A stretch of DNA of 64,000 nucleotides from contig NC_066327.1 in the NCBI RefSeq assembly GCF_022539315.1, forward strand, positions 14,610,995-14,674,994, given 5' to 3'. The DNA comes from Serinus canaria. Lineage: Eukaryota > Chordata > Aves > Passeriformes > Fringillidae. Positions 50,065 to 61,486 of the stretch are shown here, one piece after another. A model generated the notes under the pieces. The model was given only the letters and a program-made list of their open reading frames with translations. It was not told where the DNA came from and searched no databases. The first letter of the stretch is position 1; each line of letters starts with the position of its first letter. The position numbers and the translations under genes are program-made.

Positions 50065-50144
50065 TTCCCCCAGATTCTCCCGCTTGGAAATGGGAGCAGC
50101 ACCAAACCGCTGCTCCCATTTCCAAGCGGGAGAATCTGGGGGAA
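50065..50144. repeat. Perfect 36-bp inverted repeat with 8-base spacer
   Basis: The left arm 50065-50100 (starting ttcccccagattctcc, ending atgggagcagc) is the exact reverse complement of the right arm 50109-50144. The spacer is accaaacc (50101-50108). There is no mismatch in 36 pairs, and pairing stops sharply beyond both ends. As DNA it could extrude a cruciform; as RNA it would form a long perfect hairpin. It matches no transposon terminal repeat that I recognise. Confidence 0.97.
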
Positions 50145-51619
50145 ATGTGGGACAGCAGGAGAGAGCTGCATATTGAGCGCTTTGATAAATAAAACATGTC
50201 AGGAAGGCAATCAGAGCTGCCCACTTGGCTGCAGCAGCAGCTCTGTCTGCGGCGGCTGCATGGGGGGAATTCACAAGCGGTGCCACCCCGGCCGTCAGGC
50301 CGCCAGCCCCGGCGCTGCTGCTCTGCTCGCATCCAAGTTTTGCAGCCTCAGCACCGAGGGGGATTGATTTATTCATCAGCCTCTCCATCCCGCAGCAGCC
50401 CTGCAAGAAGGAGTGGTGCAGCGAGCTGCTGCGTGATGTGACGAGCAGCACGGCGGGAGCAGGGAGGGACAACCGGAGGTGGCTCCCGGGTGACCCGCAT
50501 GTGACCCTGCCAGGATGCCTGGTGGAGGAGGGATTCCTCAGGGTGGGGAATGGGAGCAGCAAACTCCCCTGGGGCCGTGGTGCTGAGCCCTCCTGGGGCA
50601 TTAAGACACAGCTGTCTTGCACCCCCTTCTCAGGAGGGAGAGACAGGACCCCCTGTTCAGAGAGCGATCCGAGATCCCAAACATATTGCAAAGACAAGTT
50701 GCAAGGCAAGGAGCCCACCTCAAAAAGCACCAACCCCAGAGCATCTCCAGGGCTTGGTGGGAGCTGTTCTGAGCATCCACAAACCCAAAATAAAATCTAG
50801 GGGGAAAAGGGCCTCAGCTGCCTGCCAGGAACACAAGGGAGCAGCCTGTGGACAGGGACTGGGCAGGGGGAGGATGAGCTCCAGCCCCTCAGACCAGTGG
50901 GATCTTGCAGTCCTCTTGACCATGCCCTGCACCAATTCCTGAACCAGAGTTTTGCCTTCTCAAAGCCTCTCTTAAAGTGGACAAGTTCTTGCTCTTTTCA
51001 CACTCCCTCCTTCTGGTGTTCCCCACCCCATGCAGCAACACGTGGCCAGCCTGGCCATGTCCCCATCCTGGAGCTCTGCAGCCCCCAGAGCAGCCCCTGC
51101 TCCAGCCCCTCCACCTCCTCTGCTCCCCCTTGGCTTTTCTGTGAGCCCTGCAGGCTCCATTGATCTCATGGCTCTTCATCACCCCCATCCTCAGGACACC
51201 CTGCAAGAGAGCCTGGGCAAGGGCTTTGTGCAGCAGGAATCACTCATCTGGGGAGCCCTGCTGGCACCTGAGACACCCAGAGGTGCCCTGTCTAGAGACC
51301 CATCCTCTGGAGGGCTTAGCAGTGGCACAGGAGAGGAATCACCAATTCAGGGGGGCAGCGAAGCACTGGGGCCTTAGGGAGAGAGCAGATATTAGAAGGA
51401 ATTGCTGGATGGGGAGAAACTGGCAGGTTCAGGGGTCCAGAGGGATGGCCAGGGAGTGGGGTAATTGCTGGGCACTGGAGAAACGGGTGGCCAAGAAATG
51501 GGGTACAGGAAGACATGGCCACTGGGGGTGGCTGTCATGGCACCGGAGGCACAAGCGCTGCTGGGAGAGACGCTTCATACCGAGGGTGATGCGGGGTGAG
51601 GGGGGCACAGCCGGGTTTC
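50145..51619. other. Intergenic DNA between the inverted repeat and the CpG island
   Basis: A 13-base word from the inverted-repeat arm (aatgggagcagca) recurs at 50549-50561. Otherwise I see nothing beyond chance open frames. Confidence 0.5.
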
Positions 51620-51799
51620 AGGGGCGGATGGTCGAATAGAGGGGGGGGCTGCCGCTCAGTACCGGAGAAGCAATTGCCGGGTACCGGAGGGAACCCGCCC
51701 GGTACCGGGGCGGAAGGCCGGGCCGGGGGCTGCCGCCCGGGGCGTGGGGCGGTCCGGAGGCGGGCACGGAGGCGGCCCCGCCCGGGAGGCCGTGCGGCG

Positions 51800-51920
51800 G
51801 AGGGGGAGCCAGCACCGGGCCCCCCCTGTACCGCTACGGCTCCCGCCTCCCTTCCGGCGGCGGCTCCTTCTCCGCGCCGGGGGCGGACGGGGCGCACCGG
51901 AGCTGCGCCGAGCCAGCCAG
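51800..51920 (+). other. Candidate noncoding first exon (possible CPLX2 5' UTR)
   Basis: A GC-rich stretch within the CpG island, without ATG, ends in agccag/gtgggt, a reasonable splice donor. The 5' boundary is only an estimate. If used, it would splice to an exon outside the window. It could equally be the start of a noncoding RNA. Confidence 0.3.
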
Positions 51921-52094
51921 GTGGGTGCGGGACCGGGCCGGGCCGTGCCGGGCCCGCCGTGCCGCAGAGCCCGGGGGGGCCGGGCACGGGCGCGGGGATC
52001 GGCCCGCCGAGCCTCCCGGGGCCGCCGGCTTATATAACGGGGCGGCGGCCGCGGAGCGGCGGGATGCGGCATGCGGGGCGGGATGCGGGGAAGG

Positions 52095-52138
52095 ATGCAG
52101 GTGATGCGGGATGCGGGGAGCCATGCAGGTGATGCGGG
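52095..52138. repeat. Direct repeat of a 16-base ATGCAGG word
   Basis: The word atgcaggtgatgcggg occurs at 52095-52110 and again at 52123-52138, 28 bases apart. It sits in a longer run of gatgcgg-like words from about 52060, just downstream of the TATATAA motif. It looks like a young local duplication in the CpG island. Confidence 0.8.
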
Positions 52139-52596
52139 TGCGAGATGCTGAGCTGAGCGGCGCGCCCCCGGGCTGCCCACCCGCAGGTCTGGGGAGGGGG
52201 GACACGCCGGTGTGCAGGGAAGGGCTGTCACCCCCGGACCGGGCTTTGGATACCCCTCCGTGTCCGGCCATCCCCTACGGGGGTGCTCCCAGCCCCAGCG
52301 GGGCTCTGGGCAGGGAGAGGATGTGACCTGATCCCGCCATCACCCCCTGCCCGCAGCCGGGAGGCTGCGTGCACCTTTCTGCCGTGGGGATCTCGGTACC
52401 TGCCGGGCTCTTCCCGTGCCTCCCTATCAGAGGTTCCCTCCTCCACCCAGCTCTCCACGGCTAAGTCCAACCACTCGTGGAGCAGTCCAGCTTCACCGTT
52501 CCCAGTCCCCTGAGATTCAACCCCTCTCCCCTCTGCACTGTCCCTACGAGGCACCTCCTAAGCCCCACAGTCCAGCCCCTGTCCCCACCGTGTCCC

Positions 52597-52616
52597 CAGC
52601 ACCACGGCTGCAGCGC
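52597..52616 (+). promoter_or_regulatory. RE1-like motif with widened spacing
   Basis: CAGCACCACGG (52597-52607) matches the left and middle of RE1. CAGCGC (52611-52616) matches the right part but is displaced by two bases. It lies about 550 bases downstream of the TATATAA motif. It could be chance in GC-rich DNA. Confidence 0.2.
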
Positions 52617-54768
52617 ACGGGCAGGTGGCTGCCGTGATCCGGGCCTTGGCAGCACGCGGTGGCAGTGCCACCCGCATGGCACGAGCGTGACCGGGCAGCC
52701 ACTGCCCGAGGCTGGCGGTGCGGTGAGTCAGAGCACAGAGGCAGGGCTGGCACCGTCGCTCAGAACAGGGCTCAAGGCTCAGGGTTTCTCCCTGCAACCA
52801 GCCAGGCTCTGTAGTCGGGCTCCACCAGCTGCTGGCCAGGGCTGGTGAAGGAACCGGAGTGACTGGAGTCAAGCTGAGGGGCTGGGTTTGGCAAATCGAG
52901 GATGAGGAAGGATGGGCTGGGCTCAGGGCACGGAGAGGTGCCCTCCCTGCCAAACTTGCCCTCGTGCCTCAGAGGCTGCAGAACCCCAAGAGTTGCCAGG
53001 ACAGGCTCTAGCATGGAAACAAAGGAGCTGAGTCCCCATCCAGTACCACTGCTCACAGTGTCTGACCCTCACCCTCCTGGGGAAACTGGAGATGGCTCAG
53101 CTGAGACAAACTGGCACAGAAAAATGCCTCAAAGTCTCACTTGGCTGTGGGCCGAGTGTTTGTTTCTTCTGTTGCCTTGCTTGATGACATTAGTATTGAA
53201 ATGACCCCGAGCAGACAGAGCTCAGAACACCTCACTGCCCTGGAGGATGATTGTGGTTCACACCTTGGCTCTTCCCTGGGTTTCTGCAGGGGCTGCTGCC
53301 AGGCAAAGCCCACCAAGCCCATATCAGGAGCCAAGGGGAGCTGTGTTGAGTTGCCCAGCCTGGTTTATGCTCTGGAAATGAGAAGTCCCTGTGGAAAACC
53401 CCTCTGGGGAAGAGACGGTGATCACTTGCAATGTGGCACATCTCCATTCCTACCCCTGGGCACCAGTGTGCTCCTGTGGCCTGGGGCTCTGGAGGTCTGG
53501 CACGACAGGAGAGCATGGTCACTGCAGCCCAGGCTGCATGGCACCGAGCCCAAGCCCTTGGGCATCACACACTTCCCCAGCAGCCAGGGCTGGACCCAGA
53601 GGATCTTCCCTGTGGCCAGAGGAACTCTGCTCTCGCCCACAGCCTCTGTGTTCCTGGCCAGGCCTTCCCATTTGTTCTTATGCCAGCATCATCCTGGAGT
53701 TTAAATGCTCCCTCTCCCTCCCTGCTGTTTATTCTCTGGGTGTATTTATAGAGAGCAATCAGGCCTGCTCAGCCAGGGTAAACAAGCCGTGCTCCTGCTC
53801 CTGCTCTCGCCTGAGTGCTCGCCGCTCGCTCGTCCCAGGAGCTTTCCCCTCTGCCTCTCCTGGTCCCACAGAGCCTTCCTGCCTGCAGAGACCCCGACCA
53901 GCTGCCTTGTCCAGCTGTGGGCTCTCCAGGCTGTGCCTGGCCAGGAGCCACTGCCACCTTTGTTGTTCTGCACCACCCTGCTCCTCCTGCACACAGCCAG
54001 ACCAGCAGGTCCATCCCTCCCTAAGTGGTGTCACCAGCCCCTCTGTGACAGTCCCCAGAGGCTCAGAAACATTGCTCATCTCAGGGAAATCCCAGAGCCC
54101 CACAATGGTGCAACCCAGACCTGCCCCAGTCTGAGGTGAGAGGAATTGTGCCAGAGGAATTGAGATGTTTGAGGCTGATGGTCTTTGCTTTTTGAAGGCA
54201 AGGCAGCTCAGGTACAGACCTCAACTGGGGAATGCCTCTGGGAGCTGCTCAGTGTGGCATGGCACCCTGAGTCCTCTGCACCCCTGCATGAGAGCCAGGA
54301 CAGCACACTGCCAGCACAGGCTGTCCCCAAGCATTGTGGCTCTGAATCCTCCTTCTCACCTGCTGCCCAAACTGGTGCCAGACCCAAGGCAGGCCCCAGG
54401 AACATCTCTCTTAGGCAGGGGAAGTGCTTTGAGATGTGCCTGAGTTTCTCAGCCTGTGCACCTCACTGCTCACCCTCCTCCTTCCCCAGCCTCCCCTCCT
54501 CCTCTCAGACACTGGGACAAGCTCAGCTACTCAAGCAGGGTGCTGAGAGCTGGATGTTCAAAGCAGAAGAGCTGTGGACTCATTAATGTCTCATCTGGAG
54601 CATTAAATTTTCCCTGGATACTGTGTCTTGTGTCCAGACTGGATGAAAACATCCCTGCCAGTACCTGGGGGCACTGCTGTCCCTGGAGCTGGGGGTGTTC
54701 TGGCACCATCGCCCTGCTCTGCTGTTCCCTGTCCTCTGCTTTGGCTGTGGTTGGTGTCTGGCTGCCTG

Positions 54769-54788
54769 GACAGACAGACAGACAGACT
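54769..54788. repeat. (GACA)n microsatellite
   Basis: About five GACA units in intergenic DNA between the two CpG islands. Confidence 0.85.
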
Positions 54789-56609
54789 GAGCTAGTGCAG
54801 CTGTCCCGGTGAGATGCATCTTCATGGTACTGCCAGGCTCTGCCTATTGCAAAGGAGATTAAAAAACTCTTTGGTCTGGCTGAAATAAAAAATATCCTGC
54901 AGGGATTAGAGCAGCACCCCTCAGGTCTCTCTGCATTCTCTCAGGTGTCTGGGCAGGGTGTTCCTGCTCTTCCCACCCTCTGGGGTTTCAGCAAACAAAT
55001 ATCTGCTGATGTGCACCCAGGCCATGGCAGCAGAGCCAATCTGCCTCTGTCCCAGCCCAGCTGTCTCCTTGGCACGGCGCTGTCTGGAAACCAGATGCCT
55101 CCAGGAGCACATCCCTGCAGCTCTCTGCAGCTCTTCTCACCCTGCTCCAGAGCCTTCCCACATCCCAAAGGAGGCAGTGGTTGTCCCCAGCAAAGGTCAC
55201 CTTCATGCTGCTGCTGAGCTCTTTGCAGGCTGAGCTCTCTGCATTTCCCAGGGCACCAGGCACCATTCTGGGGTCTCCTTGAGGTCCCACTGGGGACCCT
55301 TTGCCTCTTTCCACAGCCAACCTCCCCAAACCCTGTTCCCCGGGGCTGTCAGTGCCTCCTGCTCTCAGGGTTGGGATGAGGCATCCCTGCTCTGTACAGC
55401 TTTTCAAAATGCAGGCTCCATCATGCCAGCCCCTGCTCCTCCACAGCGTCAGTGTTTGCCTGTGTTTCCCTTGGCTCCCCTGGGTCATATATTTATCTCC
55501 AATTTGCCAAAGCCTCCCTCCTTCCCCAGGGTGGAGGAAAAGCCTTTGCTTGAAGTCAGGATGAATTAGTAACTTCCCCAGGAACCTGCTCCTCAAGTTA
55601 CAGAGGAGAAATCGCGCCCATGTCACATGTCAGTGACATGAGCCACACCACAGGGACAACTCACCCCAGGAACTGCCAGCGTGGCACCCAGAACTGGTAC
55701 CCAGGTTCCTGCACAGCCCCTGCCCAGGCCAGCATCCCCCTGCATCTCCCAAAGTGCACAGGGAGGGTTTCAAGGACATTTGAGGAAGGGATGATATCCC
55801 CAGACAGAAGTTTCCTGAGGTCCAGCAGGAGGGGGGAGCCCAAAGCAGCATCAGGCTTCCTCCAGTTGCTGAGTCTGAGCAAGGACTTTTGTCTGGTGGC
55901 TTGTTTTAACTTGCCATTATGTTCTCCAATGAAGAAATTCATCATGTGCAAGCTAAGGAAGGCAGACTCAATGTGAAATTTTAAAACCCTTAAAGAGTTG
56001 AGAGCCCTCTAAATTTTTAATGAAGGCATCCGAGCTGCCAGGTACCTGCAGAGATGGCCAGGAGCCCTCTGCCAGCAGCAGAGTGGGTGCCTGATCCAGG
56101 AGAGGGCAAAGACTGTGATGAGCTGCCACCTCCTGCCGCCTGTCACCCTCTGCACACCCTGCTGGGCTCCCACCTGCAGGGAGATGGTGGCTCTGGGCAG
56201 CAGGTTGCTCCATCCTTGGAGATCAGGATGCAGGGAGCACACAGACCCACCCAGGTGGTGGAGAGAGCAGCAAGCAGTGGTGTGCTCTGTCTGTCCCCCA
56301 TCAAGTGGTTCCACTTTGTGCCACCTGGTGCTGTGGCCCCTCCAAGGCACTCATGCTCTCGCTGTTGGTGTCTCTGCAGGCCCTGCTCTCCCTGCGATGC
56401 CCAGCCACCCCCACGAGGTCCTTGTCCCCTGCGTTAGGTGCTGAAGCAGCAGGCTCCTGGTGCTGCACACACCAAGGTAGGCAGCGCTGTGGCTCTTGGG
56501 GGGCTGGGGGACATTTTACTCCCCATGGTATGGGGGGCACAGCAGAGTCATGGGATGGATGGGGAGGCTCAGAGGTACCACCTGGGGCTGCCTCAGCGGA
56601 GCCAGTCAG

Positions 56610-56644
56610 GTCACCCAAGATGGGGGGGGGCTCATCTTGGTGAC
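56610..56644. repeat. Short hairpin around a G-run
   Basis: gtcacccaagatg (56610-56622) pairs with catcttggtgac (56633-56644) apart from one extra C. The loop holds a run of eight or nine G. It may be chance. Confidence 0.55.
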
Positions 56645-56798
56645 AATTTGATGCAGGGAAGAGGCACCTGAAGCAGCTCAGGAGCAGGCAGAGGCTGTGG
56701 GAGTGAGGACCAGCTCAGGCTCTCAGCAGATGCTGGGCACAGTCCCACCTGGAGACCATGGCAAGGATGGTGGCTGTGGAGGTGGCACAGGGCCAGGG

Positions 56799-56836
56799 TT
56801 TTTTTTCTTTCTTCTTTTTTTTTTTTTTTTTTTTTT
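56799..56836. repeat. Poly-T tract
   Basis: 38 bases of T with three C interruptions, unusual in this GC-rich part of the window. No adjacent retroposon was recognised. Confidence 0.88.
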
Positions 56837-58362
56837 CCATTTGAAAGCCCCCAGATGGGAAAGGTACGAGCCAAACCCCTCTGAAAGCAGCCAAGAATGA
56901 ATTTTCTGGCCCGAGCCCCAGCAGCTCTTGGAGCAGCACGGTGCCTGTCCGGCGTCACGCCACAGCAGAAACCCCCAGCACAGGCAGCTGGGGTGGGCAG
57001 CAAGCCCCACACCCAGCCCAGCTACTCCTTGGTGTCCCCTCCCCACCTCCCCAGCTAGGGCAGCTCAGGCTCATCCTGCTCCCACTGAGCTGCAGCTTGG
57101 CCCAAGCCCAGGCACCCAGATGTCCCCCCACGCTGCCATGGAGCCCCCACCATGCAGCCATCTGCTGCCATCAGGGTGCCCCTGGTGTTGTCCCCCTTAT
57201 CCAGCTCTGTTGCCTAGGCCATGGGGCATTCTGGGCTCCCAAATCTCCCCTCTCACAGGATACAATGAGCCCTTCCCACGCAGCAGGCAGGTGCTCTCCC
57301 AGAGCCAGGCTGGGAGTTTGGGTCAAGCATCCCTGCTCCTCACTTCCTCCCATTCCCCAGCACTGGTGGTATAGAGAGGGGTTAAAGCACCCCAGTTTCT
57401 GTCCTCAACTCAGGTGCCCCAAAGAGCTTACAGGATCTTTACAAAAGCACCACTCTGTCAGCATGAGGCTGAACCTCAGGGGAGCAGTGCCAAGGGTCTC
57501 ATTTTTTAGGGTGTTTTGGCTGGAGAGGGGACAGGTGGGGGCTGCCATTGCTCTGCTCTGACCTGGATGTCCAGCCTTGAGCCAAACATGCCCTTGTCCT
57601 TCCTGTCTTTTTCCTGCCAGTGAAATGAGGGTGGATATAACCACTTTGAGGCTTTCTGTGGGGAGTGGGTGCCCAAATCCCATGCTGACACAGAGCCAGG
57701 AGATGATCCTTGTGCATCCGCTACCCACACCTTCCTGACCACCTCAGACAGCGGTGCCTGCACGTGCCCTGTCAGTGTGGCAAGGACGAAAATCCGTGTG
57801 TGCACAGGGTGAGGGGCTGGGGAGGCAGCACAGGAGCTCAGGGGGTTTTTGTCTGCTTCCCAAGCCGAGTCTGGTGTGCTGTGCCCAGCCCGGCTCCACA
57901 CCGGCCCCTGCAGAGCTGCGGGTGTGCGTGCCTGCCATAAATATTGATGGGGTGGACTCGGCGCCAGCGTGCCCTTGGAGAGGCCGTGGGGATGGAAAGG
58001 CTGTCCCTGCTGCGAGGGCAGGGCAGCACAGCCTAGGTGACAGCACCAAGGTGAACACAGTGTCTGTTCCACAGGGAAGTGGGAGACATCCTATATGGAT
58101 GGGGGGTTGGAAGCGGCCAGGTGATTAAGGCCAGGGGTCATAAACCTGTTTGGGGAGCTGGCCAGACCTGCAGAGAGCCTTAATTGGGCAGCTGAGTCTG
58201 CAGAGAGCCACCACGGCCTGTCCCCTTGCAGCCACACCAGGATAAACAGCGAGGGGCTGCAGTGCCTCTGTTTAATAATGCACAGCACAGAGGCACCGGA
58301 CACACTCAGGGAGCCGGGAGCTGCGGGCATGAGGAGTCACCACTGCAGCACTCCAGTGGCAA

Positions 58363-58566
58363 GGTCTGTCCCAGCAGGGTCCCCCTGGCATTCACAGGTT
58401 CATCCCAGCAGGGTGCCCCTGGCTCTCACAGGTCCATCCCAGCAGGGTTCCTCTGGCACTTACAGGTCCATCCCAGCAGGGTGCCCCTGGCTCTCACAGG
58501 TCCATCCCATCAGGGTCCCCCTTGCACTCACAGGTCCATCCCAGCAGGGTCCCCCTGGTACTCACA
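58363..58566. repeat. Six-copy 34-bp minisatellite
   Basis: Six tandem units, each exactly 34 bases, begin at 58363, 58397, 58431, 58465, 58499 and 58533. The core is ggtccatcccagcagggt followed by a ccctggc-type segment and ctcaca. Units differ by substitutions only; no indels occur. A seventh unit starts at 58567 and decays within about 10 bases. Units 2 and 4 share the gtgcccctggctctcaca variant. Since 34 is not a multiple of three, repeated peptides across it shift frame from unit to unit. Confidence 0.95.
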
Positions 58567-59974
58567 GGTCCATTCTGGTGTGCCCCAGTGCTCATTTGGA
58601 CTCCTTGGGGTTCTGAGTGGCTCTGAGACCGAGGCTGGGTGAGCAGAGGGCACAGAGCAATGGTGGCAAAGCCAAGGTGCTCGGTCACACCATGGTTGAC
58701 AGCCCAGCCACTCTGGAGTCTTCTTAGCTGTAGCCTGGAGCTGAGTCCTTGTCCCCTTGAGAGGTCCTGCTGGGAGATTCAGCCCCTGCATCACTGTGTG
58801 ACACAGATGTAGGTGTAGATGGCAATTTTGGGGAGCTCTGGAGGGCTCAGCAGCACCCCTCTCTCTCTCTGGTACCCTCCTGGGACACCACCATGCTAGG
58901 AACAGCTGGAATTACGGGCTCAGTCCTCTCCTCGCCCCATCCCTGGGTCAGCCGCAGCCTCCCCAGCCTGCAGGCAGGGCTGGGAGGAGCAGGTGTGTGA
59001 TGGGGCCCGGCAAGGGTGAGCTCACAGCCGGCTCCTGTGGATGGCCCCCGGGGACAGCCCTGTGAGGAGCAGTCCCGTGATCCGGCCCCACCGCCCATCT
59101 GCTGTGGCAGCCCCCTGCCACCCACTGCCCCCAAACCACACTGCACCCCATGGCACCGAGAGGGGCAGGGATGGGCTGGGGGTGCCCAGTGCACCCCTTG
59201 TCCAGCGAGGAGAGGGCAGGCAGGTCAGCCAGGGTGACAGTGACAGGGCTGCGGCAGCAATGCAGATGGGCAGTAATGCAGGGGAGCAGCAACAGCTGCA
59301 GTGTCGGCCCAAAACCCCTCTGGCTGCAGGGGTGCACAGGGTGGGCAGCAGGATCCCCCCTAAGCCAGCCAACAAAGCCCAGAGCCAGGGAGAGCCCCGG
59401 GGCTCGGGCTAGCAGAAGTTACCCCATAAGGGTGGTTTTTTGCCGATTTGCACTATCCCTCTCTGGTGAGCTCAGGGAGCCCTGCCACAGCTGGGAGCTT
59501 CATGGTGGAGTGGGGATCAGGCTATGGCATGAGCCCACCTCCCTCCCCACCAGCCCCAGGGCTCCTGGTGAGTGCTGAGCAAACAGAGACCACCTTTGCA
59601 CCCCATGTCTGACATGGGTGTGACAAGGGCTGAGTGGGTGCTGGGGTCTCTCCCACGTGTGCTGGGGTGTCTGTGACTTGCTGCAGGGGCAGAGTGGTGG
59701 CCCCGGCATCCCCAGGGACTGGATGTGGTGGCTCTGAGCACCACAGAGTCTCCTCACCCTGAGCACAGCATGAGGGAGTGACGCCGGGTCCCCGCTGTCC
59801 CCGAGCAGTCTGTGCTCAGCCGCTGAGCTGGAGGGGCTGTCTCCAGACTGATCCCACTGCACGGCTGGTGCCTGTCCCTGTCCCTGCCCCCGCCGGATGC
59901 CAGCCCCAAGGGACCAGAGCTGCTCTTCAGAGGCTGCAGCTGCTGCATGTTTCGTGCTGCCTCTTCCTCTTCTC

Positions 59975-60250
59975 CGCGCTGCTGTTTTTGTTTTGTTTAA
60001 GAGGCTGGGTTACGAATTTTAAACAGGCTCCTGAAAAACCCAATTACCTCCAGAAGACAACCTGATAAAAGCTGCCTAAGTGGCACTGTGGAAATCGCCT
60101 TGTGCAGCAGCTGAGGGAAAACCAACATAACAAAGCCTTTGGAAATGGAGTTAACCACTTTTAATCCCTCGGTGCAATGAGAAGGACCAATAATTATTTT
60201 CTGCAAAGATGTTGGGGGGCGGATAAGTGAAATAACTGCCCTGGGCTAAT
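59975..60250. promoter_or_regulatory. Candidate conserved noncoding element
   Basis: A complex, non-repetitive block in GC-rich DNA, with words such as gaattttaaacagg, cctgataaaagctgcc, cataacaaagcctttgg (TCF/LEF or SOX-like) and gaccaataattattt. It has no open frame with protein-like features. The call rests on sequence texture and needs alignment to support it. Confidence 0.3.
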
Positions 60251-61204
60251 GGGTGACAGCAGGCTAGGCTGGCAGTGCTGCAGGGATGGGTGCAGGTATT
60301 CCCTCTGCCTGGGAGCTTTGAAAGGGTCCACAGAGGCTGTGACCTTGCAGGGTCCCCATCTGGCTGTCAGGGGACAATGGGGACGATGCCAGCAGGCAGG
60401 TGCCACTCAGGCGTTGCTGACAGTGGATACTGTGGCCAGTGTGGTGGCACCAGCCAGCCCCATTCCCTCCCTGGATGTCAGCATGGAGTGGAGCACAGAA
60501 CTGCGGGGGTCCTGGCACCTGTGCTGACTCCACAGAGGCGTTTGCAGGATTTGGTGATGTTGAGAGCTTCCTCCCCCATTTGGCTACGGTGCTGCTACCC
60601 AGCCCCTCACACCTCTCCGCATCCCTTCCCTTCCTGCCTCCCCCAGCAGCTCCAGGCAGGCACCCAGCAGGTGACACTGCCCAGGGTGATGCCAAGGAAC
60701 AGCAGGGCCTAAAGGAGTGCCCACACTGGGCACGAGCACCAGGAGCATCCCCCAAACACCAGCTGGAGCTGGCTCAGTTCTGGCACTGTGGGGGTCCCCT
60801 GGATCCATCTCTGTCCCACAGGAGGGGTGTGCAGGGCAGGAGCCGATCCCCAGGGCTGCTGGCTGCTCTTCCCAAGGAATCCTGGCCAGCAGGGCAGAGC
60901 AGGGTGCCCACCAGCCCAGCAGCTGCCGTGGCACTGCCGGCACTGGCAGCTGCAGTGCTGGGGTGGGTGGCCTCAGCTCACACAAGCCTCGTGCTTCCCG
61001 CAGCAGCAGGGACGGGGGCTGCCTCGCCCACCTCCCCCCGGCCACCCCACACCCCACGTGGGGACAGTGCTTGGGGACAGTACTCCAGGCCACTAACTCC
61101 CAAGAAAGACAAGCCCGATTTAGCACTGGGCACTGGCACAAGGGATGTCCCTGCCAGTTTGGCCTCAGCTGATACTGGGAGCAGTCCTCTCTGGCACACT
61201 GGGA

Positions 61205-61440
61205 TCTACTGGAGGAGGATGTGCTTAATGAGCCGAGGCATCTCCAAAGATTGAAAGACTCAAGGACCCATCCCAGGAACAAAAGGAGGCGTTTGTCAGG
61301 CGCTGAGAGACGGGCTCGTTAATTCCTCCTGGCTGTCACACTTATCTGTAATGAATTTGTGCTCCGCTGTATTATTTTTAATACAATAGGAGCGGTGCCG
61401 CCCGCCCACCGCCCGGCTGCCGGGAGCGCTGACGTCAACG
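61205..61440. promoter_or_regulatory. Candidate conserved noncoding element beside the CRE
   Basis: The sequence differs in texture from its CAG/CCC-rich surroundings, with low repetitiveness, balanced composition and words such as cttaatgag, cttatctgtaatgaattt and tattatttttaataca. It runs straight into the CpG patch with the CRE. The call is by composition only. Confidence 0.3.
61430..61437. promoter_or_regulatory. Perfect cAMP-response element (TGACGTCA)
   Basis: The full palindromic CREB/ATF site lies in a small CpG-rich patch (about 61390-61470), directly after an AT-rich block (61315-61390) that looks like a conserved regulatory element. It is 1.5 kb upstream of the candidate first exon at 62987. 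A retained CpG in the centre of the site suggests low methylation in the germ line. Confidence 0.4.
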
Positions 61441-61460
61441 CCCGGAGCAGGGCTGCCGCA

Positions 61461-61486
61461 GGACGGACGGATGGACAGACGGACGG
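61461..61486. repeat. (GGAC)n-type microsatellite
   Basis: Imperfect GGAC/GGAT/GACA units directly after the CpG patch that carries the CRE. Confidence 0.75.

Larger units (their letters stand above)
51620..52300. promoter_or_regulatory. CpG island, candidate promoter
   Basis: A dense CpG and GC-box region. It contains a TATATAA motif at 52031-52037 on the + strand, flanked by GC-rich DNA. A + strand splice donor follows the sequence agccagccag at 51920/51921. A second, weaker donor-like site (cag/gtgatg) is at 52100/52101. It lies 22 kb downstream of HRH2, where the next gene on the same strand in human is CPLX2. Use as a CPLX2 promoter is inference, and other transcripts are possible. Confidence 0.5.
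52301..58362. other. Noncoding DNA right of the first CpG island
   Basis: It may be intron if the island at 51.9 kb is a CPLX2 promoter. It holds the RE1-like motif, the poly-T tract and microsatellites listed separately. A small inverted repeat (catgtcac/gtgacatg) lies near 55618-55640. No exon was recognised. Confidence 0.45.

Noticed and set aside
58226..58642. Apparent repeat protein with HPSRVPLA-type units
   Set aside because: It comes from translating the 34-bp minisatellite; the unit is not a multiple of three, so the peptide repeat drifts in frame.
60439..61254. Plus-strand open frame of 271 codons
   Set aside because: GC-rich chance frame; overlapping long frames on the other strand are equally open, and no domain is visible.
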